Origin: Actinomycetospora lemnae
GTDB lineage: Bacteria; Actinomycetota; Actinomycetes; Mycobacteriales; Pseudonocardiaceae
NCBI RefSeq assembly: GCF_028737315.1
Contig: NZ_JAQZAO010000012.1
Coordinates: 1 to 64,000 of the forward strand
Direction of reading: 5' to 3'
DNA length: 64,000 nucleotides
Under the pieces are notes generated by a model that saw only the letters and a list, made by a program, of their open reading frames with translations, ran no database searches and had not been told where the DNA came from. Below are positions 33,308 to 41,574 of this stretch, in pieces; the stretch's first letter is position 1, and every line of letters begins with the position of its first letter. A program made the translations under genes and the position numbers.

Positions 33308-36076
33308 GTGGGCGTGCTCCTGATGTCCTCATCCCCGGCGGACGACGCCGTCTCACCCGCCCCGCCGACACCCTCCGTGGCGACGAGTCGGAGGTCGCCC
33401 GAGATGGTCCGCATCCTCGCGAGCAGGACGGCGGTGCCGGCACTGCCCGCCTGGCACGTGCCGCGCCCCGCGCTGTGGCGGCACCTGGAGGCGGCCGATC
33501 CCGGGACGCTCGTGGCGGTCGTCGCGCCGGCGGGGTCGGGCAAGACCGTCGTGCTCGCCGAGTGGGCCCGCCACGGCACCGGTCCGACGGCCTGGGTGGG
33601 CCTGGACCGGGACGACGCCGACCCGGACCGCTTCTGGTCGGCGGTCCTCGCGGCCGTGCTCGCGACCGGCGCCGTCCCCGCCGGCAGCCCGCTGCACGAC
33701 CTGGCCGGGGACGGCGAGGCCCTCGCCGACACGTTGCTCGAGGGCCTCGCGGCCCTGCCCGGCCCGTTGCGCCTCGTGCTCGACGACGTCCACGACCTCG
33801 CCGACCGGCCGGCCGGGGTCCGCGCGCTGGCCCGGCTGGTGCGCCACCGCCCGCCCGGGCTGCGCCTGGTGATCGCGGCCCGCTCCGACCCGGCCGTCGG
33901 CCTGCCCCGGCTCCGCCTCGAGGACGGGCTGCGGGAGCTGCGCGCCGACGGGCTGCGGTTCTCCGTCACCGACGCGGGCGCCCTCGCCGCGGCCAGCGGG
34001 GTGACGCTGGGGGACGAGGACGTCGCGACCCTGCACCGACGCACGGACGGCTGGGCGGCCGGGCTGCGGCTCGCGGTGCTCGCCCTGCGCCGCGAGGGCG
34101 ACGCGCCGGGCTTCCTCGCGCGGTTCTCCGGCGACGATCGCTCGATCGCCGACTACCTCGGCGGCGAGCTCCTCGCCGGCCTCGACCCCGCCGACCGCTC
34201 GCTGCTCGACGACCTCGGCGTCTGCCGCCGCCTGCCGGACGCGCTCGCGGTGACGCTCTCCGGGCACGCCGACGTCGCCCGGCGGCTGGAGGAGCTCGCC
34301 CACGGCCTGGGGATGGTCGAGCGCGTCGCCCCGGGCGAGCACCGCCTCCACGTCCTGCTGCGCGCGCACCTGGCCGCGGACCTCGCCCGGCGGCGGCCGG
34401 AGCGTCACCGCCGCCAGCACGCCATCGCGGCGCGGTGGTGGGCCGAGCGCGCCGAGCACGCCGAGCCGGGCGACGCGGCCCATGCCCTCCACCACGCCGA
34501 GCGCGCCGAGGACCCGGCCCTCACCGCCGAGCTCCTCGGCCGGCTCGCCGTGCCGCTGCTGCTGCGCGGCGAGCTCGTCACCCTGCGCCGGGCCCTGCGG
34601 ACGGCCGGCACCGACGCCCTGCGCGCCGCCCCGACCGTGGCGCTGGTCGCGGCGCTCGCCCACCTCCACGCAGGCGAGCGCCCGGCCGCCGCGGTGCGGC
34701 TGCGGCTGGCCCGGCAGGCCTGGCCCGCCGCCCCCGGCCCGGACCTCGCGGCCCTGCGCGCGGCCTGCGAGCTGCTCGCCGGCGTCCGGACCACGGTCCG
34801 GAAGGACACGGTCGCCGACGACCCGGGCGTCGCCGGCCTCCTGCACCTCGCCCGCGGGACCGCCCTGCTCACCGCGCCCGGCGACGCCGCCGGCGCCGCC
34901 ACCGCCCGCGGTGAGCTCCACCGCGCGCTGGCCGCGGCCCGCGGCGAGGGCCGTACCCCCCTCCCCCACCTCGAGCAGGCCGCCCTCGCCGAGCTCGCGC
35001 TCGCCGCGGTGGCCGAGGGCGACGCCGCCGGAGTGGCCGGCCCCGGGGAGGCCGCCGTGAGCGCCGTGAACACCGTGAGCGCCCCGGAGCACCGGCCCCG
35101 CACGGCGCGCACCGTCGCGCTGCTCGCCTGGTCCGACCTGCTGCGCGGCGACCCCGCCCGCGCCGCGGACCGCTGCGCGCGCCTCCTCGACGACGCGGGC
35201 GGCACGGGCGGCGCGGGCGGCACGGGCGGCACGGACGGCCCAGACGGCCCGGGCGGCACGGGCGGCACGGGTGGCCCCGGCCCGCTCGCCCCGGCCGACC
35301 GGTACGCCCTGCGCGCGGTGCACGGCAGCGCGGTCGGCGACCTGGGGTGCCGCGGTGAGGGGCTGGCCGCGGCCCGCGCGGCCCGGGCCGACCTGGGCGC
35401 CGCGCCCCTGCCCGCCCCGCTCGCGGAGGCCCTCGCGCTGCTCGAGCACCGCGCGGCGCTGCGGCTGGGCAACCTGCGCGCCGCGGGCGAGGTCGCCGCG
35501 TGGCTCGCCGAGCGGGTCGGCACGTCGACGGACGCCGAGGCCCTGATGCGGGCGTGGACCGAGGCGGCGACGGGACGCTGGGAGGCCGCCCGGGCCGCGG
35601 TGGCCCCGCTGCGCCGTTCGCCGGCGACCGTGCTCGTCGAGGCCCGTCTCGTCGAGGCCGAGGCCGCCCTGCGGGCCGGCGACCCCGCCGGCGGCCGGGG
35701 TGCGCTCGACGCCGCCCTCGCCCTCGGGCGGACCCGCGACCTCGTGCGCCCCTTCGCACTCGCCGGCCCGCTGGTCCGGGCTCTGGTCCTGGAGCAGCCG
35801 GCCACGCCGGCCACGCCGGTCGCCCGCGGCCACGCCCGCCGGCTCGCCGCCGCCTGCGCCGCGGTCACCGACGAGCCCGCCCCGCCGCTGTCCGAGCGGG
35901 AGCTCGTCGTCCTCGCCCTGCTCCCCTCGCTGCTCGACGCCCCGACGATGGCCGAGGAGCTCGTGGTCTCGGTGAACACCGTCAAGACCCAGATCCGGTC
36001 GATCTACGCCAAGCTCGGGGTGTCGACCCGGCGGGGCGCCGTCGCCGAGGCGCGGCAGCGCGGACTGCTGGTCTGA
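33308..36076 (+). CDS. LAL-type LuxR regulator with N-terminal ATPase (copy 3)
   Basis: 922 residues. Walker A 'VAPAGSGKTVVLAEWARHGT' (about 72-91), Walker B 'LRLVLDDVHDLADRPAG', sensor region 'LRLVIAARSDPAVGLPRLRL', helical middle, and C-terminal HTH 'LSERELVVLALLPSLLDAPT' with 'VVSVNTVKTQIRSIYAKLGV'. A glycine/threonine-rich low-complexity insert (about residues 632-658) breaks the helical region, encoded by GC-rich tandem repeats at 35195-35280. The start GTG 33308 is 6 bp after LAL-2; internal Met6 or Met33 are alternatives. Confidence 0.9.
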   Translation: MGVLLMSSSPADDAVSPAPPTPSVATSRRSPEMVRILASRTAVPALPAWHVPRPALWRHLEAADPGTLVAVVAPAGSGKTVVLAEWARHGTGPTAWVGLDRDDADPDRFWSAVLAAVLATGAVPAGSPLHDLAGDGEALADTLLEGLAALPGPLRLVLDDVHDLADRPAGVRALARLVRHRPPGLRLVIAARSDPAVGLPRLRLEDGLRELRADGLRFSVTDAGALAAASGVTLGDEDVATLHRRTDGWAAGLRLAVLALRREGDAPGFLARFSGDDRSIADYLGGELLAGLDPADRSLLDDLGVCRRLPDALAVTLSGHADVARRLEELAHGLGMVERVAPGEHRLHVLLRAHLAADLARRRPERHRRQHAIAARWWAERAEHAEPGDAAHALHHAERAEDPALTAELLGRLAVPLLLRGELVTLRRALRTAGTDALRAAPTVALVAALAHLHAGERPAAAVRLRLARQAWPAAPGPDLAALRAACELLAGVRTTVRKDTVADDPGVAGLLHLARGTALLTAPGDAAGAATARGELHRALAAARGEGRTPLPHLEQAALAELALAAVAEGDAAGVAGPGEAAVSAVNTVSAPEHRPRTARTVALLAWSDLLRGDPARAADRCARLLDDAGGTGGAGGTGGTDGPDGPGGTGGTGGPGPLAPADRYALRAVHGSAVGDLGCRGEGLAAARAARADLGAAPLPAPLAEALALLEHRAALRLGNLRAAGEVAAWLAERVGTSTDAEALMRAWTEAATGRWEAARAAVAPLRRSPATVLVEARLVEAEAALRAGDPAGGRGALDAALALGRTRDLVRPFALAGPLVRALVLEQPATPATPVARGHARRLAAACAAVTDEPAPPLSERELVVLALLPSLLDAPTMAEELVVSVNTVKTQIRSIYAKLGVSTRRGAVAEARQRGLLV
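35195..35280 (+). repeat. In-frame GGC-rich tandem repeat in LAL-3
   Basis: Imperfect units of GGCGGCACGGGC-type code for GGT/GGA/GPD triplets in the middle of the regulator. Neighbouring LAL proteins have no such insert, so it is a recent expansion or a flexible linker. Confidence 0.7.
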
Positions 36077-36104
36077 CCCCCGTCCCGATCCCGTTCCGCC
36101 CCCG

Positions 36105-36123
36105 TTCACCTGCCCGGGATGAG
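36105..36123. promoter_or_regulatory. CTCAyCC-N5-GGrTGAG site (two mismatches)
   Basis: TTCACCT GCCCG GGATGAG, 29 bp after the LAL-3 stop and 79 bp before the small gene at 36203. Confidence 0.45.
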
Positions 36124-36202
36124 GCGGGCGCACCGTTCCCGCGACGAGCATCGGGACCGTCGGCGGCCGACCGGGCCCCGTGGGAGAGGCGAGGAGACGG
36201 CG

Positions 36203-36418
36203 GTGGCGGGACGCTTCGAGATCCGGGTCAGCGGGCGGCTCTCCGACCGGGCGCGGGCCGCCTTCGCGGACATGGCCGTCGTCGAGGTGCCCGCGGAGAC
36301 CGTCCTGTCGGGCTGGTCGCACGACGCCGACGAGGTGCACGGGATCCTCGACCGCATCCAGGAGCTGGGGCTCGAGCTGGTCTCGTTGCGGCAGGTCCGG
36401 GAGTCGGGCGACGCCTGA
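36203..36418 (+). CDS. Small conserved protein, paralogue of the gene at 23836
   Basis: 71 residues: 'GRFEIRVSGRLSDRARAAFA' then 'VVEVPAETVLSGWSHDADEV' and 'HGILDRIQELGLELVSLRQV'. Full-length similarity to the 68-residue product at 23836 shows a duplicated family. GAGGAGA before GTG 36203 sets the start; an upstream ATG at 36119 would add an implausible arginine-rich leader. The order of a short beta-strand, helix and second strand suggests a small alpha/beta domain. Function unknown; both copies have CTCAyCC-type sites upstream. Confidence 0.7.
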   Translation: MAGRFEIRVSGRLSDRARAAFADMAVVEVPAETVLSGWSHDADEVHGILDRIQELGLELVSLRQVRESGDA

Positions 36419-36424
36419 CGCGCC

Positions 36425-36447
36425 GCCCGACCCCCGGGGGTCCGGGC
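36425..36447. terminator. Hairpin between convergent genes
   Basis: GCCCGACCCCC (36425-36435) faces GGGGGTCCGGGC (36436-36447): 11-bp arms with one bulged C and no loop bases to spare. It separates the small gene at 36203 from the convergent DUF1269 gene. Confidence 0.5.
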
Positions 36448-36960
36448 TCAGGCCTTCACCGGCTCCTGCTCGTCGACGTCGGAGAACACCTCACGCAGCT
36501 GCGTCTCCTGGTCGCTCGAGAGGTTGGTGTGCAGCAGCTCGGCGTGACTGCCGCGGAACGCGTCGGCGACCTTGTCGGTGACGGCGTTCGCGGTCAGGGC
36601 GAACAGCGCCGACGTTCCCGGCGTCACCTTGGAGCGCACGTCGTCGATGAAGTCGTCGTCGATCCCGACGTCCGACATCGCCCCGGCGGCGGCGCCGGCC
36701 GCGGCGCCGACGACGAGCCCGAGCAGCGGGACGAAGAAGATCAGGCCGAACAGCAGGCCCCAGAAGCTGCCGCCGAGGGCACCGCCGCCCGCCAGGTTGT
36801 GCAGCTGCCGGGTCTTCGGCCGCTTGCGGTCGGCGGGCCAGGTCACGACGGCCGCGTCCAGGACCTGGATCAGCTCCTCCTTCTGGAGCCGTTCGAGCGT
36901 CGCGAGCGCCTGGTCCGCCCCCTCCGGGGTCGGGAACTTCCACGCGGTCAGGGTCGCCAT
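36448..36960 (-). CDS. DUF1269 family protein with glycine-zipper membrane segment
   Basis: 170 residues. Starts 'MATLTAWKFPTPEGADQALA' and 'LIQVLDAAVVTWPADRKRPK', then a glycine/alanine-rich membrane hairpin 'GGALGGSFWGLLFGLIFFVP' and 'LGLVVGAAAGAAAGAMSDVG', then 'DDFIDDVRSKVTPGTSALFA' and a C-terminal acidic tail. This is the DUF1269 pattern; members are membrane-associated and of unknown function. It begins 3 bp after the BrkB-like gene. A CTCAyCC palindrome lies 99 bp upstream, inside the 3' end of that gene. Confidence 0.85.
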   Translation of the reverse strand: MATLTAWKFPTPEGADQALATLERLQKEELIQVLDAAVVTWPADRKRPKTRQLHNLAGGGALGGSFWGLLFGLIFFVPLLGLVVGAAAGAAAGAMSDVGIDDDFIDDVRSKVTPGTSALFALTANAVTDKVADAFRGSHAELLHTNLSSDQETQLREVFSDVDEQEPVKA

Positions 36961-36963
36961 CGG

Positions 36964-37941
36964 TCATCCTCCTCGGTGCCACGGGCCGCCCTCGGGCACC
37001 GGCGCGATCGACGGCGCGGAGGGCTCGCCCGGACTCTCGCCGCGGGCGTCGCCCGCGACCTCATCCGCGCGGGGTGAGCCCGCCGGCGGACGGGCGGGGA
37101 GGCCGACCGCCACGAAGTGACCCACGAGCGCGCCGCCCAGCATCACGACCCCGAAGGCCACGAACCACGACAGCAGCACGAAGACGATCCCGAGCGGCCC
37201 GTACTGTCGGTAGTGCGACGTGATCGCCGGCGACAGCACGAGCGTCGCGGCGAGCCGCAGACCCACGAGCCCGAGGCCGATGAGCACGGCGCCCGGCAGC
37301 AGGCGCGGCCACGGGACGCGGCCGGCCAGCAGGAGGTACTGGGTCCACCACGCCCAGGCGATCGCGAGCGGGGTCCCGACGGCGAGGACCACGACGAGCC
37401 ACACGACCCCCTCGAGGACCGGATCCACGAGCGCAGCCGCCCCGACGATCGCGAGGAAGCCCAGCAGCCAGACGAGGGGACGCCACAGCGCGCGGACGGT
37501 GCCGTGGGGCACGTCCCACACGAGCTCGTACCCGCGCTGGAGCGCGAGCGGCCAGCGCACGGTGAGGACCACGGTCAGGACCAGCCCGATCCCGGTCGTG
37601 GCCCCGGAGACGGTCGCGGTGGTGGGGAAGAGCTGCTGCAGGTCGTGGGCGGCCTGCGGGGTCAGCCCGAGCCGGCGGACGAGCCCGGCCACGGCGCCGT
37701 CGGGCTCGCCGAGCGGCACGACCGCGGCGAGGGTGACCAGGGCGGGGACCACGAGCATGAGGGCGAGGGCGGCGAGGAGCAGGGCCTGCCTGGTGAGCTG
37801 CACGTCGACGATCCGGCGCGTGAGCACGCCGACCGACGACGCCTCGTAGCGCGTCCGCGTGTCCCGCAGACGGTCGCGCCAGGCGGGCGGCGCACCGGGG
37901 TCGTCGGGGCCGCCGTCGGGCGGGCCGGTGGGGATGGTCAT
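36964..37941 (-). CDS. YihY/BrkB-family inner membrane protein
   Basis: 325 residues with about six helices: 'ALLLAALALMLVVPALVTLA' through 'YGPLGIVFVLLSWFVAFGVV' and 'LGGALVGHFVAVGLPARPPA'. The conserved W-Y-x(n)-G-hydrophobic last helix pair and the position of helices fit YihY/BrkB (once annotated as RNase BN). A soluble proline-rich C-terminal tail of about 40 residues follows. Middle gene of a three-gene minus operon (hypothetical membrane protein, BrkB, DUF1269). Role in envelope homeostasis is unproven. Confidence 0.8.
   Translation of the reverse strand: MTIPTGPPDGGPDDPGAPPAWRDRLRDTRTRYEASSVGVLTRRIVDVQLTRQALLLAALALMLVVPALVTLAAVVPLGEPDGAVAGLVRRLGLTPQAAHDLQQLFPTTATVSGATTGIGLVLTVVLTVRWPLALQRGYELVWDVPHGTVRALWRPLVWLLGFLAIVGAAALVDPVLEGVVWLVVVLAVGTPLAIAWAWWTQYLLLAGRVPWPRLLPGAVLIGLGLVGLRLAATLVLSPAITSHYRQYGPLGIVFVLLSWFVAFGVVMLGGALVGHFVAVGLPARPPAGSPRADEVAGDARGESPGEPSAPSIAPVPEGGPWHRGG
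37060..37078. promoter_or_regulatory. CTCAyCC-N5-GGrTGAG site (perfect) inside the brkB-like 3' end
   Basis: CTCATCC GCGCG GGGTGAG matches the consensus fully. It lies in the coding sequence for the low-complexity tail of the BrkB-like protein, 99 bp upstream of the DUF1269 ATG, so it could drive an internal promoter. Confidence 0.5.
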
Positions 37942-37950
37942 CGTGCCGGA

Positions 37951-38472
37951 TCAGTGCAGCGCGGCCTTGAGCAGCACGATCGCCGATCCGACGAGCAGCG
38001 AGGCGACGGCCCACGCGAGCTGGACGGCGGGGCGACGGCGTGCCGCTCGCCCGCCCAGCAGGCTCAGCACCGCGAGCGCGGCCACCCCGACCCAGAGCGT
38101 GATGTCGATCAGCGGGCCGGCATCGAGCCCCGTGACGGTCAGCACGACCAGGATCACCCCCGCGGCGACGCCCGGCAGCGCCGTGCCGAGACAGTCCGCG
38201 ACCACGGCCCGCAGGATCCGCCGCCCCGAGTGCGGTCGCCCGGTGAGCGTGCGGGCGAGCACGCCCGCGTAGGTCTCCGCGAGGAAGATCACGACGCCCG
38301 TGCCCGCCACGGTCACGGCCGCCACCCCCGGCCGTGGGTCGTAGTCGCCCAGGTAGGCGAGCACCGACATCGCCATCAGGGTGCCGTAGGTCGTGGCGCG
38401 CAACCGGTCGTGCTTCAGGACCGCCGGCGTGCGGGTCGCGGCCGTCGACGGGGCGTCCGGGGACGTGGTCAC
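37951..38472 (-). CDS. Hypothetical membrane protein, first gene of BrkB operon
   Basis: 173 residues with four to five helices, including 'LRATTYGTLMAMSVLAYLGD', 'VAAVTVAGTGVVIFLAETYA', 'VAAGVILVVLTVTGLDAGPL' and 'LAWAVASLLVGSAIVLLKAA'. GGAGGAG seven bases before GTG 38472 sets the start; a longer in-frame reading to 38529 lacks a ribosome site. I do not recognise the family. It is 9 bp upstream of the BrkB-like gene, and divergent from AI-2E with a perfect palindrome between. Confidence 0.65.
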   Translation of the reverse strand: MTTSPDAPSTAATRTPAVLKHDRLRATTYGTLMAMSVLAYLGDYDPRPGVAAVTVAGTGVVIFLAETYAGVLARTLTGRPHSGRRILRAVVADCLGTALPGVAAGVILVVLTVTGLDAGPLIDITLWVGVAALAVLSLLGGRAARRRPAVQLAWAVASLLVGSAIVLLKAALH

Positions 38473-38558
38473 GCTGTCTCCTCCGGGGTGGACGGGACGG
38501 GCGGACGCCCGGCGGGAGGGCGCGACCACGGACGCTAGGCAGCGGCCGCCGCCCGGTG

Positions 38559-38577
38559 CTCACCCCGCACGGGTGAG
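38559..38577. promoter_or_regulatory. CTCAyCC-N5-GGrTGAG site (perfect palindrome)
   Basis: CTCACCC CGCAC GGGTGAG, arms exactly complementary. It ends 21 bp before the TAGCGT -10 (38599-38604) of the AI-2E gene, so a bound protein would touch the -35 region, typical of activators. It also faces the divergent BrkB operon 86 bp away. Confidence 0.7.
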
Positions 38578-38598
38578 CCTCGACGCGGCCCCCGGTCC

Positions 38599-38604
38599 TA
38601 GCGT
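38599..38604 (+). promoter_or_regulatory. TAGCGT -10 element of the AI-2E gene
   Basis: Ends 8 bases before the ATG at 38613; with no Shine-Dalgarno present, the transcript is probably leaderless. Confidence 0.5.
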
Positions 38605-38612
38605 CGCCGGGC

Positions 38613-39875
38613 ATGTCGACCATCACCGCGACGACGGGCACCGCGACGACCGGCACCGACTCGCGGGCACCACGCGCCGGGGTCCCCCGTGCCCTGATGC
38701 TGCTGCTCGGTGCGGCGGCCATCGTCATCGTCATCGCCGGCCTGCAGGCCGGCGCGTGGCTCGTCGCGCCGATCCTGCTCGCCCTGGTGATCGTGATCGC
38801 GGTCAGCCCGATCCAGTCCTGGATGCGGCGCCGGGGCCTGCCCGGGTGGTCGACCGTGCTCACCCTGCTGGTGGTGATCTTCGCTGTCATCGTCGGCCTG
38901 GTCTGGGTGCTGCTGGCGTCGGTCGGGCAGCTCATCGCCCTGGTGCCGCAGTACTCCGGCCAGATCCAGCAGACGACCGCCTCGATCTCACGGCTGCTCA
39001 CCCAGGCCGGGTTCAACCCCGAGCAGGCCCGGGCCGCCGCGTCGTCGGTGGACGTCGGTCAGATCGCGTCCGTGGTCGGCGGCCTGCTCTCCGGGGTGAG
39101 CGGCGCGCTGACGAGCCTGGTGTTCATCCTCGCCCTCATCCTCTTCCTCGTCGCCGAGGCCGGGGGCGCCAGCCGGCGCCTGGCGGCCATCGGCGCCGAC
39201 CGGCCCCACATGGTCGAGGCCATGCAGAGCTTCGCCCAGGGCACGCGGCGCTACCTCGTCGTCACCGCGGTGTTCGGGCTGATCGTCGCGGTCCTCGACT
39301 CGATCGCGCTCGCGATCATGGGCATCCCGCTGGTGGTGCTGTGGGGGCTGCTGTCGTTCATCACGAACTTCATCCCGAACATCGGCTTCATCATCGGGGT
39401 CATCCCGCCGGCGTTCGTCGCGCTGCTCGTGGGCGGCTGGCAGCTCGCGCTCGCGGTGGTGGTCGTCTACATCATCCTCAACGCCGTCGTGCAGTCGCTC
39501 ATCCAGCCGCACTTCACCGGCGACGCCGTCGGGCTCTCCACGACCATCACGTTCGTGGCCCTGCTCTTCTGGGCCTGGATCCTCGGCCCGCTCGGGGCCC
39601 TGCTGGCGATCCCGGCCACGCTGCTGATCAAGGCGGTGCTGGTCGACTGCGACCCGAGCGCGCGCTGGGTCGAGGCCCTCATCGGCGCCAACAGCCCGCC
39701 GAAGCCGGAGAAGCCGGGCGCCGGGACGGCCGCGACGGACGATGCGGCCGCCGAGCGTGACGTGGCCGCCACCGACGGTACTGCCGACGGCGCTCCCGAC
39801 AGCGCTCCCGACAGCGCTCCCGACGGCGGCCCCGAACGCGGCACGCCCGCGCACCGCGCGGCACCGGTGACCTGA
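38613..39875 (+). CDS. AI-2E family membrane transporter
   Basis: 420 residues. Eight-helix AI-2E/UPF0118 fold: 'AAAIVIVIAGLQAGAWLVAP' and 'ILLALVIVIAVSPIQSWMRR', central amphipathic region 'AQGTRRYLVVTAVFGLIVAV', then 'LVVLWGLLSFITNFIPNIGF' with the P-N-I-G-F-I motif and 'VVVYIILNAVVQSLIQPHFT' with the QP motif. Family members export signalling molecules or exchange Na+/H+. A disordered C-terminus with DSAPDSAPDGGP repeats comes from a 12-bp tandem repeat around 39791-39830. Leaderless start at ATG 38613. Confidence 0.9.
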   Translation: MSTITATTGTATTGTDSRAPRAGVPRALMLLLGAAAIVIVIAGLQAGAWLVAPILLALVIVIAVSPIQSWMRRRGLPGWSTVLTLLVVIFAVIVGLVWVLLASVGQLIALVPQYSGQIQQTTASISRLLTQAGFNPEQARAAASSVDVGQIASVVGGLLSGVSGALTSLVFILALILFLVAEAGGASRRLAAIGADRPHMVEAMQSFAQGTRRYLVVTAVFGLIVAVLDSIALAIMGIPLVVLWGLLSFITNFIPNIGFIIGVIPPAFVALLVGGWQLALAVVVVYIILNAVVQSLIQPHFTGDAVGLSTTITFVALLFWAWILGPLGALLAIPATLLIKAVLVDCDPSARWVEALIGANSPPKPEKPGAGTAATDDAAAERDVAATDGTADGAPDSAPDSAPDGGPERGTPAHRAAPVT

Positions 39876-39903
39876 GCCGGGGTCGGGAGGGCACACTGAG
39901 CCC

Positions 39904-40353
39904 GTGACCACCCCCGACGCCACTCCCGACGCCACCACCGGCGACGACCGCGACGCCGGCGACGACCTCGTCTTCGAGCAGCTCGACGAGGCCGAGTCCC
40001 TCGACGACCCCGACCTCGCCGACCCCCTCGACGAGGGCATCTCGCCGAACGAGCAGCCCTGGGGCACCGACGCCTGGGGCACCACGCCCCAGGAGGAGCG
40101 CGAGGGCCAGCCGCTGGCCGGGCGCCTGCGCCGCGAGGACCCCGACACCACCGACCGCGGCTGGGGCGACGGCATCGGCGACGCCAGCGACACCGACGGC
40201 GAGCCGTGGGACGACGAGGTCGGCGAGGGCCGGTCGGGGCGGCTGGTCCTGCGCGAGGACGGCGAGGACTTCTTCGCCGACGACGTCGGCGTCGACGGCG
40301 CCGGGGCGAGCGCCGAGGAGGCCGCCGTCCACCTGGTCGACGACGACCGCTGA
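39904..40353 (+). CDS. DUF5709 family acidic protein
   Basis: 149 residues, strongly acidic. 'LVFEQLDEAESLDDPDLADP' followed by 'LDEGISPNEQPWGTDAWGTT' and 'GQPLAGRLRREDPD' are the DUF5709 signature (LDEGYSPPERP-type, W-G-T, RLxxEEPD). No membrane segment. Function is unknown. It is monocistronic with a GTG start at 39904, between AI-2E and the second K+ channel. Confidence 0.82.
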   Translation: MTTPDATPDATTGDDRDAGDDLVFEQLDEAESLDDPDLADPLDEGISPNEQPWGTDAWGTTPQEEREGQPLAGRLRREDPDTTDRGWGDGIGDASDTDGEPWDDEVGEGRSGRLVLREDGEDFFADDVGVDGAGASAEEAAVHLVDDDR

Positions 40354-40378
40354 CGCCGCGCCCGCTCCGCGTCCGTCC

Positions 40379-40903
40379 GTGGTCGCCCCCGTGACGTCCC
40401 CCTCGGGACGCGAGGTCGCGCTCGCCGTCATCCGGTCGGTGCTGACCGTGGTGCTGCTCCTGCTCGTCTACGCCGCGCTGCCGCTGCGGACCGCCGACGG
40501 CGACGGCGCGTGGCTGCTCTTCCTGGTGGGGCTCCCGGCACTCGTCGCCGTGATCGTCTGGCAGCTGCGCGCGATCGTCGAGGCGCGCCACCCCGCGCTG
40601 CGCGCCGTCGAGGCGTTCGCGACGGCGATCCCGCTATACCTCCTGCTGTTCGCGGCGACCTACGTCCTGCTCTCCGCGGCCCACCCCGGCACGTTCACCA
40701 CGCCGCTGACCCGCATCGACGCGGTCTACTTCACGATGACGGTGTTCGCGACCGTCGGCTTCGGCGACATCGCGGCGGTCAGCCAGACCGGCCGGGTGCT
40801 GGTCACCCTGCAGATGGTGGGCAACCTCCTCGTGCTCGGTCTGCTCGTGCGCACGTTCCTCGAGGCGGTCCGGCGCGGTCAGCGCCGGCGCCAGGGGTCC
40901 TAG
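40379..40903 (+). CDS. K+ channel-type ion channel (copy 2)
   Basis: 174 residues, close paralogue of the gene at 21921 with the same layout: 'SVLTVVLLLLVYAALPLRTA' first helix, 'LLFLVGLPALVAVIVWQLRA' second, 'AIPLYLLLFAATYVLLSAAH' third, pore 'YFTMTVFATVGFGDIAAVSQ' with TVGFGD filter, and last helix 'MVGNLLVLGLLVRTFLEAVR'. No ligand-binding RCK domain. GTG 40391 is an alternative start. Having two such channels within 19 kb fits duplication of a stress-island module. Confidence 0.87.
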   Translation: MVAPVTSPSGREVALAVIRSVLTVVLLLLVYAALPLRTADGDGAWLLFLVGLPALVAVIVWQLRAIVEARHPALRAVEAFATAIPLYLLLFAATYVLLSAAHPGTFTTPLTRIDAVYFTMTVFATVGFGDIAAVSQTGRVLVTLQMVGNLLVLGLLVRTFLEAVRRGQRRRQGS

Positions 40904-40928
40904 GGGCGTCAGGAGAGCTCGGGCGAGC

Positions 40929-41555
40929 TCAGGCGAGGTCCGAGAGCGCCACCGCGGACAGCCCCCGCCGCGCGGTGCGCTCGAGCAGCCCGTCGACGGT
41001 GCCGGCGACGCCGACGCGCTGCGGGCCCTCGTGCAGGACGACGATCCCGCCGCGGCGCACGACGGGGTCGAGCCACCGCGCGGTGGTGGCCGTCCCGGCG
41101 CCGGCGCCGCTGATCGCCACCGCCGTGCCCAGCACGCAGCGCAGGCCCTCCTCCTCGGCGATCGCGAGATGGCGGGGCGTCGGCCACCCGGAGCCGGGCC
41201 GGAACCAGCGCACCGGGCCGTGGGCGGCGAGCACCCGCTGCGTCGCGCGCAGGTCCTCCCGGAACTCGGCGGGCGCCAGCCGCCACGTCGGCTCGTCGCG
41301 CCAGGTGTGGTTGCCGATCTCGTGGCCCTCGGCGGCGATGCGCGCCACGAGCTCCGGATACGCGCTCGCCCGCTCGCCGAGCAGGAAGAACGTCGCGTGC
41401 GCCCCGTGGCGGGCCAGGACGTCGAGCAGCGCGGGCGTCGTCGCCGGGTGCGGGCCGTCGTCGAACGTCAGCACGAACCGCGGGACCCACGTGGGCACGG
41501 CGAAGAGCACGCGCCCCCGCAGCACGGGCCCGAGAGCGGTGAGCGGGGTGATCAC
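40929..41555 (-). CDS. Polysaccharide deacetylase (NodB homology domain)
   Basis: 208 residues. NodB motifs in order: 'FVLTFDDGPHPATTPALLDV' (TFDDGP, catalytic Asp pair), 'IAAEGHEIGNHTWRDEP' (HxxxH zinc ligands), 'VRWFRPGSGWPTP' (RxPxG-type), 'VVRRGGIVVLHEGP' (last His). It removes N-acetyl or other acyl groups from cell-wall or extracellular sugars. No signal peptide is visible, so the site of action is unclear. Between the second K+ channel (convergent) and the DUF6158 gene. Confidence 0.87.
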   Translation of the reverse strand: MITPLTALGPVLRGRVLFAVPTWVPRFVLTFDDGPHPATTPALLDVLARHGAHATFFLLGERASAYPELVARIAAEGHEIGNHTWRDEPTWRLAPAEFREDLRATQRVLAAHGPVRWFRPGSGWPTPRHLAIAEEEGLRCVLGTAVAISGAGAGTATTARWLDPVVRRGGIVVLHEGPQRVGVAGTVDGLLERTARRGLSAVALSDLA

Positions 41556-41574
41556 CGGTCGCAGTCTGCCCCGC

